From: Mixia osmundae IAM 14324
Taxonomy: Eukaryota > Basidiomycota > Mixiomycetes > Mixiales > Mixiaceae
DNA: 64,000 nt
Assembly (NCBI RefSeq): GCF_000708205.1
Contig: NW_014575562.1
Span: 311,616-375,615 of the forward strand
Reading direction: 5' to 3'
The position numbers and the translations under genes are program-made. How positions within the stretch are numbered: the stretch's first letter is position 1; each line of letters starts with the position of its first letter. The notes beneath the pieces were generated by a model. The model made no database searches. It was not told where the DNA came from and saw only the letters and a list, made by a program, of their open reading frames with translations. This document shows, piece after piece, positions 1 to 9,593 of this stretch.

Positions 1-395
1 AGATGCGAGTTCCGATCGTCGCAAACGTCAAGTGGAAAGTCGTCAGGAAGCTATGCAGCTCTCTCAGCTCAGCCGTTCAGGGCGTCAGTGGGAAAAGTGG
101 CTCACATTGGGTAAGGAAAATTGAGTCGTTGCTTGTCGAGGATGGCCTTGTTGTACAAGATGACCGACGAGGACAGCGAGATCCATATGGCGATGACGAC
201 ACCGGGGTGAAGCTTCTTCACTTGATCTGACGTGCTCTGCGCCAACATGGTAGACCGTTGAGCGTTTGGCCAAACGAGTCGCTGAGGGTAGCAAGACATG
301 AAACTCACCTCCCTCCTCGCGTGCCCAGGAGGCGGCAATGCTGCGCCTGCCTCGGCCAGGAGCTTATCCTTGGCGCTCGTGTCAACGTCTTCCAT
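1..395 (-). CDS. Triose-phosphate/nucleotide-sugar transporter family protein, 5' part only
   Basis: The 5' end of a gene that leaves the window on the left. Three exons are visible: 309-395 (29 codons from the ATG at 395), 106-236 and 1-50. Introns of 72 nt (237-308) and 55 nt (51-105) have GTGAG donors and CAG/TAG acceptors, and the frame is kept across both. The joined product contains WISLSSSVILYNKAIL and then FLTTFHLTFATIGTR, the start of the TPT/DUF250 drug-metabolite-transporter fold: first membrane helix, then the conserved TT-H-L-FAT-GTR segment. Members are Golgi, ER or mitochondrial antiporters of nucleotide sugars or sugar phosphates. The substrate cannot be told from this fragment. 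An acidic 29-residue leader precedes the first helix. Confidence 0.85.
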
Positions 396-806
396 TGGAT
401 CTGCTCCCGGCCTATCTCAGCGGTGTGATAGATCGGGCGTTCGTCTCACGTACATTTGCTGTCGCCATTGGACAGCCCGTTCGCTTTGAGATCCGTGGCC
501 ATCTTTGTCGTCGCTCGAAGCCGAGCTCACAAGGGGGCAATCGATGGCAGCTATAAGATGCTAGAGGACAACGTTGGTGTAGCGCGTCGGTCCCGGGCTG
601 CTCAACGTTGGGCGTCGGCGGTCGTCAAGCTGGAATGCAGGTCAACGATGCGATGCGTCGAATGTCACGTCGACGATGGTGCCTCTACAATCGCCCGCTA
701 CGTGTGCAGCTACGGATGATGGGTCTATCTGTCTGCAGCACGCCCTGGCTTCAGCCTCTTTAGTCCGTGTCTGGCTGCCGATCGCCCGTCCCGAACGATA
801 CAGAAA

Positions 807-821
807 CACGCGCGCGCGCGC
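807..821. repeat. Alternating purine-pyrimidine (CG)n tract
   Basis: Fifteen bases of strictly alternating C and R, mostly CG, lie about 35 bp past the stop codon of the HSF-type gene. The rest of the 460-bp gap (396-855) between this gene and the transporter start holds no reading frame or motif that I can support. Such tracts can adopt Z-DNA or simply be a short microsatellite. Confidence 0.6.
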
Positions 822-855
822 CATTTGTTAGAAATTGATACATGGACATGTTAAG

Positions 856-2500
856 CTAAGGCGTAGATGATCCGCGGGCGCATGACAGCTCGAAACGCAT
901 AGGCTGTCTGAGTTCACAGCTCTCGGCATATGCGGTCGCTTCGCTGCGTGTGGCCATCATTGCAAGAGGCGAATGCCACGGTGATGACCTTGACACGGCG
1001 CTCGAATGAGGCGTAGATTTGTAAAGCGAAGACAGTGGAGGCAATGCCACTCGTCTGTTCGCATCAGGTGAGTATAGCTGAGACCGAGCCTGGAGCGGAC
1101 TGAGCGTTGCACTGCTGCTTGGCGATTGACTGACATAAGATGGCTGGATGAGCGCATGCGATGGAGCTGCATAGCTTTGCGGCGTAACATACGCATGTTG
1201 CGAGGCTCGCCAGGGCGAAGCACGCGGAGCGGATGCATTCGCAGGAGAGTAAGCAGCAATCAAGGCGTCATATGGTGTCTGTCGCGTCGAAGTGGCAAAA
1301 GAAGGCGAGAGGAGCATCATCGGACTAGATCGCAGAGCTCGCAGTGCTTGAGCTGACGCAAAAGGTGCATGACTAGATTGAGCGCAAGGTGGAGTTGCCC
1401 AGAGAGGCGAATGTCTTGCGTAGAGCTGGGGTATTCGTCCGACGAGCGCAGGCGGAGCGCTGTATTGACATTCGGGCGATGTGTCTTGATCTGACCAGCC
1501 AGAGAGCGAAGATGACTCTGCCTCGGCCTGCGAGTACTCGGGAGCGCTCGTGCCGGTCGATGAAAGATGCTCGCTCTCCAGTGGCTGTGACTCCACAGGC
1601 ATATCATCCGACTCGACGAGCCCGTCGAGCGGCGATCGCGCAAACTCGGTGGGCTGCTCGAATTCGGCTGAACTGGTAGATGCTAAGCTGAGCGTGACGC
1701 TCGACGCTCGCGAAGGCGCAAGACTTTGAAGCTGATCGATAGGCGTCAATGAGCCGGAGGAGATGTCTGAAGCGAGTACTTCTTGAGCGATGCGAGCGGA
1801 AGATCGCGTCCGTCCATCGGGGAACGACCTCGCCGACATATACTCAGACGGTTGGCGCTTTATGAGTAGCGTGAGCGAGTCTGTCTCTGCCTTGTGAATG
1901 GTCATAGCTGTCTGACGATGAGGTCGATACGATGCTGGCGATTCGTTCCGACGAGCGCTTTTGCGGATTCTCTTCGCTTTGCTGCGTCTGTACGGATCAG
2001 GTGCGTTCCTCTTGATCCTCTCTAGATCGGCCACTGTACTATCTCTTGTCTGTTGCGCCACCTCTCGATGAGCCACGAAAGGATTGTCAGGCAGCTGGAC
2101 GAACCAGGGTGTCGTGCCGCCAGACCTTGCCGTGGACATCAGAACCACGTCGTTTCTTGCCGTTGAGTAGATGATAAGCGGCTTTACTAGCCGGGACGGT
2201 GCGATGGAAGCCGTAGATAGCCATTTGGCGGTAGAATGAGGAGATGCCGGTCATGCGCCACAGGTCCTGACAGACCGTCGAAAAGAAGATATCTTCCTCT
2301 GCGAGGATGAGTTCTCGACCGTCCGGGCTCCAGTAGATCATAGCGCAGTGCGGGTGCTGCGTCAGATAGCTGTCTCGTCGGTGTGTTTTGGCTATCAGCT
2401 TGATGAGCAAAGCTGATAGGAAAGGCTCGACTGACGTCCAGAGCTGAGAAAGGAAGGTCTGCCTCCCATTGAGCAAGAGCTCGCGTGCTTTGCGCTTCAT
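856..2500 (-). CDS. HSF-type DNA-binding domain transcription factor
   Basis: Two exons joined by a 55-nt intron (2050-2104; GTTCGT donor, ACAG acceptor) give about 529 residues. The first ATG in frame is at 2500. The heat-shock-factor winged helix covers roughly residues 25-150: MIYWSPDGRELILAEEDIFF, then TGISSFYRQMAIYGFHR (recognition helix; HSF consensus SSFVRQLNxYGF), then VWRHDTL spliced to TRDSTVADLERIKR, matching the closing H-x-x-F-x-R...L-x-x-IKR segment. That the closing strand is rebuilt across the junction supports the splice. I see no clear leucine-zipper trimerisation array. The remaining ~370 residues are Ser/Ala/Pro-rich and probably disordered. It could be a classical Hsf1 or a divergent Sfl1/Skn7-like regulator; without the zipper I would not call it HSF1. 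Confidence 0.8.
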
Positions 2501-2623
2501 GGCTGATGTCAAAGTGGAGCGATGAGAAGACACGTCGAGTCTGAGAAGAGACGTCGGTCATCCCCGTGCCGACCGACGAAGATCGCGTCGCCTTCGCAGT
2601 GCAACGCAGCTCGGCGTCGGCGA

Positions 2624-4863
2624 TCAGCCGAAAAGAAGCTCCCGAAGCTTCCCTCCCAACCTCGCTTGCTCGATCAGACTTGTAGAAGCCAGATCTTCGA
2701 GTTGCGCAAAAGTTGGCAACGTGTCTTTGTAGTGCCTCTCTTTGAGTTGAGCTAGCTGCGCTTCTGCGTTTTTGGAGCGAAACGAGATCTTCTCAAAGCT
2801 CGTCTCTCCTGGTCTGCATGCGTTAGCATGGTCCAATAGCGTCTGCCTCGAGACAGACCGAGTGAGTAGGCAAAGCGGTGCAAGTCTTCGGCAACGAAGC
2901 CTGAAGGAGCATCCTCCGCGCCAAAGTCGATCGTTGTCCAATCTCGACCTGAAAATCTTGGCTCGCTGCTCGGCGTGATAGACGTAGCGTCGATCTCGTC
3001 ATCTCCGCACACATTTGCTTGGCGTGATAGAAGCTCGTAATCGGGTAGCACAGCCGACAAGCCTTTCAGCCCGCTGAGACTGAGCAACGCGACGATGAGA
3101 CAGTCACCGCATTCCGGTTGCTCGAACGCAATCCTGCGAAAGACGACCTGCGCTGAGAGGTTGTGCGCTGTTGCAAAATCTTCACCGAAGCAGATCGGGA
3201 GTGACATTGTGCATGCGATTGACCGATTGTCGGCTTGTTTATAGCTAGGCAAGATGCGGTCAGGCATGAAGCGGTAATTGAAGTTGTACCGTATGAGATC
3301 GTTGTGATTCTGCCGCCTGCCCTTGAATGTACCGAGCTGCTCTCGAGTATGATGGCCGGTCTCAATAGCTTCGCGAGCGCGTATGTCGTCGTTCACAAAA
3401 TTGGCATAGCCTTGTTCGCTGTGAAAGCGATACTTTGTCGCGCCCGAAGTCGTGTTAGCTCGCGAATCGCTCCCGCGGAAAGGCTGCATGATGAGAATCG
3501 TATCAGTGTCAGAAGGCCGTAGTCGAGGTCCGGCGCGCCGAACATCATCCAAGATGGCGAGTTGCGCATTGAGATCGAGCAAGCCGGTCCGACGTGGATC
3601 ACGTCTGTAGATAAGGTAACCTGCCAACATTGTTTCGCGATGTCTTTCCACGACGTAGTGCGTGTAAAGGAAGGGCAAGTGGATTTCGTTGTGTAGGCCT
3701 GGCCAGCGCGATTGTGACGTCTGCTCGAACTCATCAGGCCAGACTTTTGCTAGTTCCGCCAATACAATCGTGGAGTATGCCAGGGGTGCCCTAGATGTGG
3801 CTGGACGCTCGCGGATCCCGAAGCGCTGATTGAGCAGATAGGCTGTATAGCCAAGACTGTACCATTCGCTGTTTGGATCTGCATGGTTCTTGTCTGGCTC
3901 GATAGCCTTGACGAGGAGCTTCGGATCGATACGAAGTACGCTGCCAGAAGCGGGCGAAACAAAGTCATCAGAGCTGATCTTGCTCAGAAGTACGCTCTGA
4001 CTGGCAAAGATGACGTAATCTGTTTGCCACGATGTTGATGCAAGTCGAGCTTCGATCGCTCGAATGTTAAAACAAGGCAACGCGAACGTATTGTTGAACA
4101 GGCTGGCTTGGTGCGTCAAGTGAGAGCCTCGCCGCTTTGCCCACCGCAGTCTTTGCCCGTGCGAGTTGTTCGATGCGCCTATGACGAGTTTGTGGACTTT
4201 GCCATTCAGGGAGGATGTAAAAGAATCTACCGATAGCCTGGTATAGTCACTGAACCTGCCGTCCTATCAGCGATGAAGCTGAGAACTTCCTTCGAACACA
4301 TGCCTCTGCAGATGTGCCGCGCGATGAGCAGAGCCTTCTGGCAGTTCACGAGCCAAGCTGGCGCGCAGATGCTGCCAGTCTGGATCGCTGACATTTGTCC
4401 ACTGATGAACGAGCGTGACACTTGGCTTGCTGGCTTTGAAGAAGGCGCATTTGACGCCGGCGCCCACAAGAGCATACAGATCTCGCAGAGTCATAAGCTC
4501 TGATCTGCGGGTAGCTTCGAAAGTCGGCCAAGGCAAAACGGGCGTCCACTCGTCCGCAAAGGGTGTGTGCAGAACTGCTGCAGGTTTTCGAGAAGTGTTG
4601 TATCCGGGCAGCGCGAGGATGAGCATGCCTAGAGCGAGTAGCGCTACGAGGACGAATGCTGCCCATACTCTTTGAATGAGTTCCGTCGCGCGCTTGTGCA
4701 TCTGTATGTGGCCGCCAGGCAGCTCGCGTACGCGGTACCGAACGGAGAGCTGACGTCGCTTGTGCCGAGTCGTCAGATGAATTGATCCTTCCAGCGGTGG
4801 CCGGTTGCTTGATGACAATAGCCGATGCCGGACCTCGTCTGGTACAGAGAGTGAGGAAGCCAT
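2624..4863 (-). CDS. Stealth-family sugar phosphotransferase, XPT1-like type II membrane protein
   Basis: Three exons (4300-4863, 2859-4263, 2624-2808) joined by introns of 36 nt (4264-4299) and 50 nt (2809-2858) give about 717 residues in consistent frame. Residues ~60-85 form one membrane anchor after a basic cytoplasmic tail, as in Golgi type II enzymes. Stealth CR1 is seen as VHQWTNVSDPDW, CR2 as DGRFSDYTRLSVDSF followed by KVHKLVIG, CR3 around LLNQRFGIR and LYTHYVVERHRE, and CR4 only after the last splice (KNAEAQLAQLKERHY...LPTF). The unspliced frame stops at 2752 and lacks CR4. Stealth enzymes transfer hexose-1-phosphate or xylose-1-phosphate from nucleotide sugars; Cryptococcus XPT1 makes xylosyl-phosphate-mannose on glycans. 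Substrate here is unknown. The 36-nt intron is unusually small and should be treated as tentative. Confidence 0.8.
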
Positions 4864-5246
4864 GCGAAGCTCGAGCTGATGCGCGGGTGCGCGGTGAGGG
4901 TACTGATCACGGACAAAGCGAAGTCCGGCGTACGGAGCAACGGATGAGACGAAGTGTCAAAATGCTTTGACGGTTTCGGTGAGCGATCTGTGCTCGATCA
5001 ACTTGAATACTTCAGTACGTTCAAGGCAGAGAAAGCAAGAAAGATTGCAGCGGCGATGTGTGAAAGACAGTCAGCAGACGAAGCGAAAAGGGAGCGATGT
5101 GATGAGGGGAATCTCAGGCTGATAGCAATGCGGCAGATAGGAGACGCGACAAAGTCGAGCGCGAGAGGAGTGAGAGCGTCGTGTCTATGCATCCGCGGTC
5201 AACAGAGAGGTGCTTCGCCGCCGACACGGCTGACAACTCGGAGCAA

Positions 5247-5969
5247 TTATGCTGTCGACTCCTTGAGGTAACTGTAAGCAGAGTTTGGCGTCAGTCAATC
5301 GAGCAAGTCAACAATATGCGAGGCGCATACGTGATCAAATTGTCTGCACATGAAAGGTCAGCACGTGGCTTGTAGAAGATCAATACAGCACGTACTGCGA
5401 TCCTTCTCCTTCTTGAGGCCAGCAAAGGCCATCTTTGTGCCGGGAATATACTTCTTTGGGTCTGAAGAGGCAATGTATAAATCAGTGAATGCCCTGAGCT
5501 GATCGAACATGAGCCTCACTTTCGAGATATTCGAATAGTGTGCTCTCCTCCCATGTGACCTGTATGCCTTGTGAGTCTGCGATCGCGGCATCGAAAGAGC
5601 ACGCTTACACCCTTCTTGATGTTCGCCTCTGTGTATGAGAAACCTTCAACCTGACCGGTCTTTCGTCCGAACAGTCCGTGTAGGCTGCGTGCGAGCCGGC
5701 GTCAGCGCAAGTCCATACGATATCTCAACGCGGATTTTGGGTTGGTCTCCGCGACGGCGTTGATAGAGAGTACGATCGTTAGCGGCAAGTGAAGCTGCTA
5801 TGCTCTGGTCGGTCGCGGGAGATACGAAGGAGAAGAAAAAGTAGATGGGAGAGCAGACTGACTTGGGTCCGACTTTGTTGCCTCCGCCTTCTTCGACGGT
5901 GTGGCACTGCGCGCATCGGGTCTTGAAGAGCGAAGCGCCCTTCTTGGCGTCACCAGATTCGAATCCCAT
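5247..5969 (-). CDS. CYC1: Cytochrome c
   Basis: Six exons encode 108 residues: 5863-5969, 5609-5684, 5520-5559, 5396-5461, 5331-5343 and 5247-5271. Haem attachment CAQCH is in exon 1, [14 protein letters not shown] spans the first junction, the distal Met lies in [14 protein letters not shown], and the C-terminal helix ends NNLITYLKESTA. Length equals that of fungal cytochrome c. It carries electrons from complex III to complex IV in the intermembrane space. Intron sizes are 178, 49, 58, 52 and 59 nt. Exon 5 is only 13 nt long, a microexon needed to join the invariant C-terminal helix. The usual Asp of the RNDLITYL motif is Asn here. The 380-bp gap to the upstream Stealth gene (4864-5246) shows nothing else. 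Confidence 0.95.
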
Positions 5970-6723
5970 TATGCTTGGTTTTGGTCTTTTGCTAGACTGT
6001 GCAGGAGCGACCGATCAATGTCAGCATCGTGATCCTGCATGAACATGCACAGCGCCGCTCGATGGGCGTTGCATGGGTGGACAAGCGAAAGAGGCCATCG
6101 CAGCGGTGCTCGAGCATCGCTGGCGAGTGGACATCTTTGCATGTTGCCCATCGAGCGTGCATGTGAGTCTCCGGACTAGATCGGTACACTTACGTCCTGC
6201 TAATGAACTTGCTCGCAACAGAAATCGAAGAAATTCGATTGGCGCGCGCGAATCTCGGGCGGAACTGGCCGGCGGCTGCTCGGGCGAATTCGCCACGTCA
6301 TCGAACAGTCGTACGCCGTCATACATCATACATGCTTCCATCGCTCAGCACTCATCGCATACCACTCTCCAACCTTTTGCGATCGTCGGACTAGCAAGAC
6401 ACTGTTTCTCACACGAATCTTGCTGCCACTTTCCGTTTGAGTACAGCGTCATCACCTGCTCTGCTGAACAAAGCCTTGTCAAAGTCATCACGGCGACTTG
6501 GCCTTCTCTCCTCCGCGCATGCAAGTCGACGCTCAAGTACATGCCATCGTCTGCCTCGATGCGCTCTTGACACGCCTTCGATGCATACACGACCCGGTTC
6601 TTTGTTGTTGTGCTCCGTGACCTTGCGAGCCCAAATTAGATATGGCTATGCCCTTATAAATCGACTCGTTTCTCTCGCTCTGACTCAAGCCAGGATCAGA
6701 TTCGAAAGCACAAGAATCCCGTC
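5970..6723. other. Intergenic region between divergent genes
   Basis: About 750 bp between the start codons of cytochrome c and the Cys-rich gene. Open frames here show no recognisable domain and no splice continuity, so I call none of them. It must hold the promoters of both flanking genes. Confidence 0.5.
6654..6660 (+). promoter_or_regulatory. Candidate TATA element
   Basis: TTATAAA lies 63 bp before the ATG at 6724, a usual distance in fungi. The match is short and the region moderately AT-rich, so chance occurrence is possible. Confidence 0.35.
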
Positions 6724-7454
6724 ATGTCCTCATACGGGATTCATGATCGTGCTGTGGACAACCTCTGCTACTTGACATCTCTCGATGCTTCACTTTGGGA
6801 TGTCACTTGGCGCCCCATCAAAGACCTCGCTCCTTACATCACACAGGAGCTTGCGGACAAGGTAAGAGATGAAAGTTCAGTCCCGGAGGCAGCACCACTC
6901 GACAAAGTCCTGTCGTGTTATTGGAGTTCGCAACCCTCCCTAGCAGCCCTGGCCGCTCTGACGCTCCGGTGCCCCCTTCACAGCTGTCAAGAGACGTTTC
7001 CAAGAGCTCGAGGACTGGCTCGATGCTTATGATGAGCACTTGGCCAAGTGTAGGCTCACCAAAGAGTACTTCTATCAGCAATGGCGAGCCACCCGTGAAG
7101 AGGACATTACGTCATTCCTAGATCTGTGCCGGGTCAATATCAGGCCCTGTGCCTCTCAAAGGAGAGCCCGTTTTTTGCTTCATTACGCAACATCTACAGT
7201 ATCTGATGCATCCCAACCCCTTGCTTCACTACAACGACAAGGTCTCTCCACTTCGACAGGCCGCTGACATCACGAGCTGGATCGCGCGCTTTGTCCGCGC
7301 AGCGGAGGGTTCCATTCCCTGTATCCTCAACGGGTGCAAAGCAAGAGCTACTGCCAACTGTCTTATCAGCTTGTGCGATACGCACTGCTGCGCCGAGATT
7401 CATCGCGACCTTTGCATCACCGAAGGCTGTAGCCTTCACGGAACGCACGACTGA
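6724..7454 (+). CDS. Uncharacterised protein with Cys/His-rich C-terminus
   Basis: I do not recognise this family by name. Exon 1 (6724-6861) runs into a GTAAGA donor. A middle exon from about 6992 gives RRFQELEDWLDAYDEHLAK and ends at a GTGAAG donor near 7095, and the last exon (from 7144) gives VFCFITQHLQYLMHP, with frame preserved by a 49-nt intron. The first acceptor is uncertain: CAAG at 6991 keeps frame, the better-looking CACAG at 6983 does not. The C-terminal 45 residues hold a run of Cys and His (CILNGC, then C, LCDTHCC, C, EGC, H) that could bind zinc; similar Cys-knuckle tails occur in basidiomycete proteins of unknown role. Confidence 0.5.
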
Positions 7455-8050
7455 TCAGGAGCATTGCTGATACAAGCGAGCGAATGGCGATCAGAGCATT
7501 GTTACCTCCAATGTATCTCATATCTTCACAAGGCATTCAAGCTTGTACGCGGCTTTCTAGACGACAAGCGAATACATTTGCAAAGTAGCAAGTTTACCTG
7601 TCGAGTGGGCGACGCTGTGAATTCAACGCTTCGTTCGATACGCTGATGGTGCATTCCCCTGTCTCCTGACGCGGTCAAGATGCTATGATCGACTGCCCGA
7701 TCGGCCTCTGTAGGGATATTCTCTATCTTCGCAATCGATCAATCGATCACTGTCGTGAAGAGATACGTGGCCAACTGGGCATCAACGGCGGCTGTCGTAT
7801 TCACGACAATCTCATGTAAGTTATACAACATCACTCAAGAGTCCTCTTTCTCACGTTCTTTGACCCGTGTACAAGCTGTGAGACAGCCGCTAAGACCAGA
7901 CAGCGTGATGATCAGATGTCTCGCAAGCTCCTTGCAATCGTCTACTAGCATCGCCGCAGATACAGCCTGTACAACGTCGCTGACAGAGGCCGAGCGCGTC
8001 CTGTGGGAGGGTCGTCACATGCATGGGCACTCCAAGACGAAATTCGGTCG
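7455..8050. other. Intergenic, no supported gene
   Basis: Roughly 600 bp between two convergent genes. Open frames on both strands are short, lack domain similarity and do not join through good splice sites. I see no tRNA-like B box or structured RNA here. Confidence 0.45.
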
Positions 8051-9492
8051 TCAGCCAGCTTTCTTTGCTACATTGGTGTAGCCTATCCCGACGCAGCTCA
8101 GGTACAGCTCTTCTGCTGGATGGACAGGGTCGTCAGACTGCGACATAGCATCGACTGATCTGATCTTGAACGTGACGCCAAAGAAATCCCGGAGATCGCG
8201 CAAGAATTGGACTCTGCCAACGAGCACACGGTCAGCTTGTAAGCAAATTGCAAGAGCAAAAATACGCACAGTAGAGGATCCATCGGGCCAGCAATCTTGA
8301 CGCGCGAAACGTCTTCGCCAGACAAGCTCATGAGGAGGCAAACGAGCCACTCGTGACCTCTATCTATGCAGCCTTGCCTGCTTATTTCGTCCAGCAACGC
8401 ATGTGCTGCTCTTTGTCCAATATCTTCCGGCGTGACTTGCGATCGCCTCAACTCGTCCTCATCTCCTTGCTTTTCATCGCTAGTTCCCGTAGGCAAGGAC
8501 GACAGGTTGGTCTGGCGCGAAGCAGACAAGATTGCGCCCGGGCTAGCCTGCGTCTTTGAAATGGTGCAGGAGGTCGCTTCAGCAGAGAAGAGCGCCGCCG
8601 TCGTGCTGGTGGCCAGGAGCGTGAGAGCGTATCCAGGCGATTTGCCACTCTCTGCGCCTCGATAGACGTCGGTGTAGATGTAAATATCCGGTATATATGA
8701 GTTGAGTACACCTCGGGCGGCAGAGACGAGTCGGTTGGAGAACTGGGGTGAAACTCTGACACTATGAGCGATGCCCCTGATCTTGCTGATCCGGCCCGGA
8801 TCGACAAAGTTAAAACCTGGCTTCAGTTTGCGTACGATAGGGCATCGAAATTGTATTTCGCCGCCGCCTTTGGGTGGATGGCCTCTCTTGATGATCTGGA
8901 GAGGCATCAAGATCAAGACTGTGAGGTGATTTGCCCGACGTACCCTCACTTCCAGGCCATCAGCGCTCTCGAGAAACATTGACAAATGAGGTAGCGTTGA
9001 GACTCGCAGCACGTCGACCTGCGGACACATTTAGTTTAGCTTTGCCCGCGCAGACGACTAGAGCAAGCTGACAGATGAATCGCGACCATCCGTGGTCATG
9101 CCATGCATGTGCAGGTTCAAAGGTTCCTTGCAAAACGGCCCGAGCACGATCAAAGGCTCGAGGAACCAGCCAATGGATCTTGACAGTGGGCAGGTGTGAT
9201 TGATTTGGCCGCCTTGCAGACTTCCCGGTCGCATAGAGACTGCAGTGCCCGTGTAGCTTATCTCCACCCTCGTACCATTGCTAATGCGCTCTATCAGTCG
9301 TAGGAACGAGACCTCGTAGTCTCGTAAACCGGGCTCATCATAACTTGCGTCTGAGCGAATATTTTCTATCCTGATCGCTCGTTGCGACAGAAGCGACAAA
9401 ACCAAGCGATGGCGGAAGTTTTGATGTCCGTGGAGCTGTAAGACATCCTGAGCAAGCGAGGTAGACGCTGTGGGCGCTGGCAAGCTCGGCAT
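8051..9492 (-). CDS. RCL1: RNA 3'-terminal phosphate cyclase-like protein Rcl1
   Basis: Four exons (9073-9492, 8944-9018, 8270-8895, 8051-8213) with introns of 54, 48 and 56 nt give 427 residues. Conserved landmarks in order: GHQNFRHRLVLSLLSQ, IRIENIRSD, GLRDYEVSFLRL, SRSIGWFLEPLI, IIKRGHPPKGGGEI, IRGIAHSVRVSP, PDIYIYTDVYRG, SGKSPGYALTLLA, WLVCLLMSLSGEDVSRV and the end LSCVGIGYTNVAKK, which appears only after the last splice. Rcl1 lacks cyclase activity; with the GTPase Bms1 it acts in the nucleolar SSU processome at the A2 cleavage of pre-rRNA. The somewhat longer length than yeast Rcl1 comes from a polar stretch around residues 265-285. Confidence 0.92.
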
Positions 9493-9593
9493 CTCTGCGA
9501 TGTTCGGAGCTCCTCAAAATTGTCTCGTCGCGTTGTCATTGTCGGTCATTGTCGGCTCAGCTCACGGGGGCGCCTGCCTCATGGAATGACAGC

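Noticed and set aside
2050-2104. A frameshift or pseudogene reading of the HSF-type gene, because the two long frames do not match
   Set aside because: A 55-nt GT-AG intron restores the conserved end of the DNA-binding domain, so the gene looks intact.
5945-5962. A GATTCGAATCCC string like a tRNA B box
   Set aside because: It is the reverse complement of the cytochrome c N-terminal codons, and no A box or acceptor stem is present.
6073-6570. A 165-codon plus-strand open frame in the cytochrome c upstream region
   Set aside because: No domain, biased toward Ser/Arg as in chance frames, and no splice partner. Left as intergenic.
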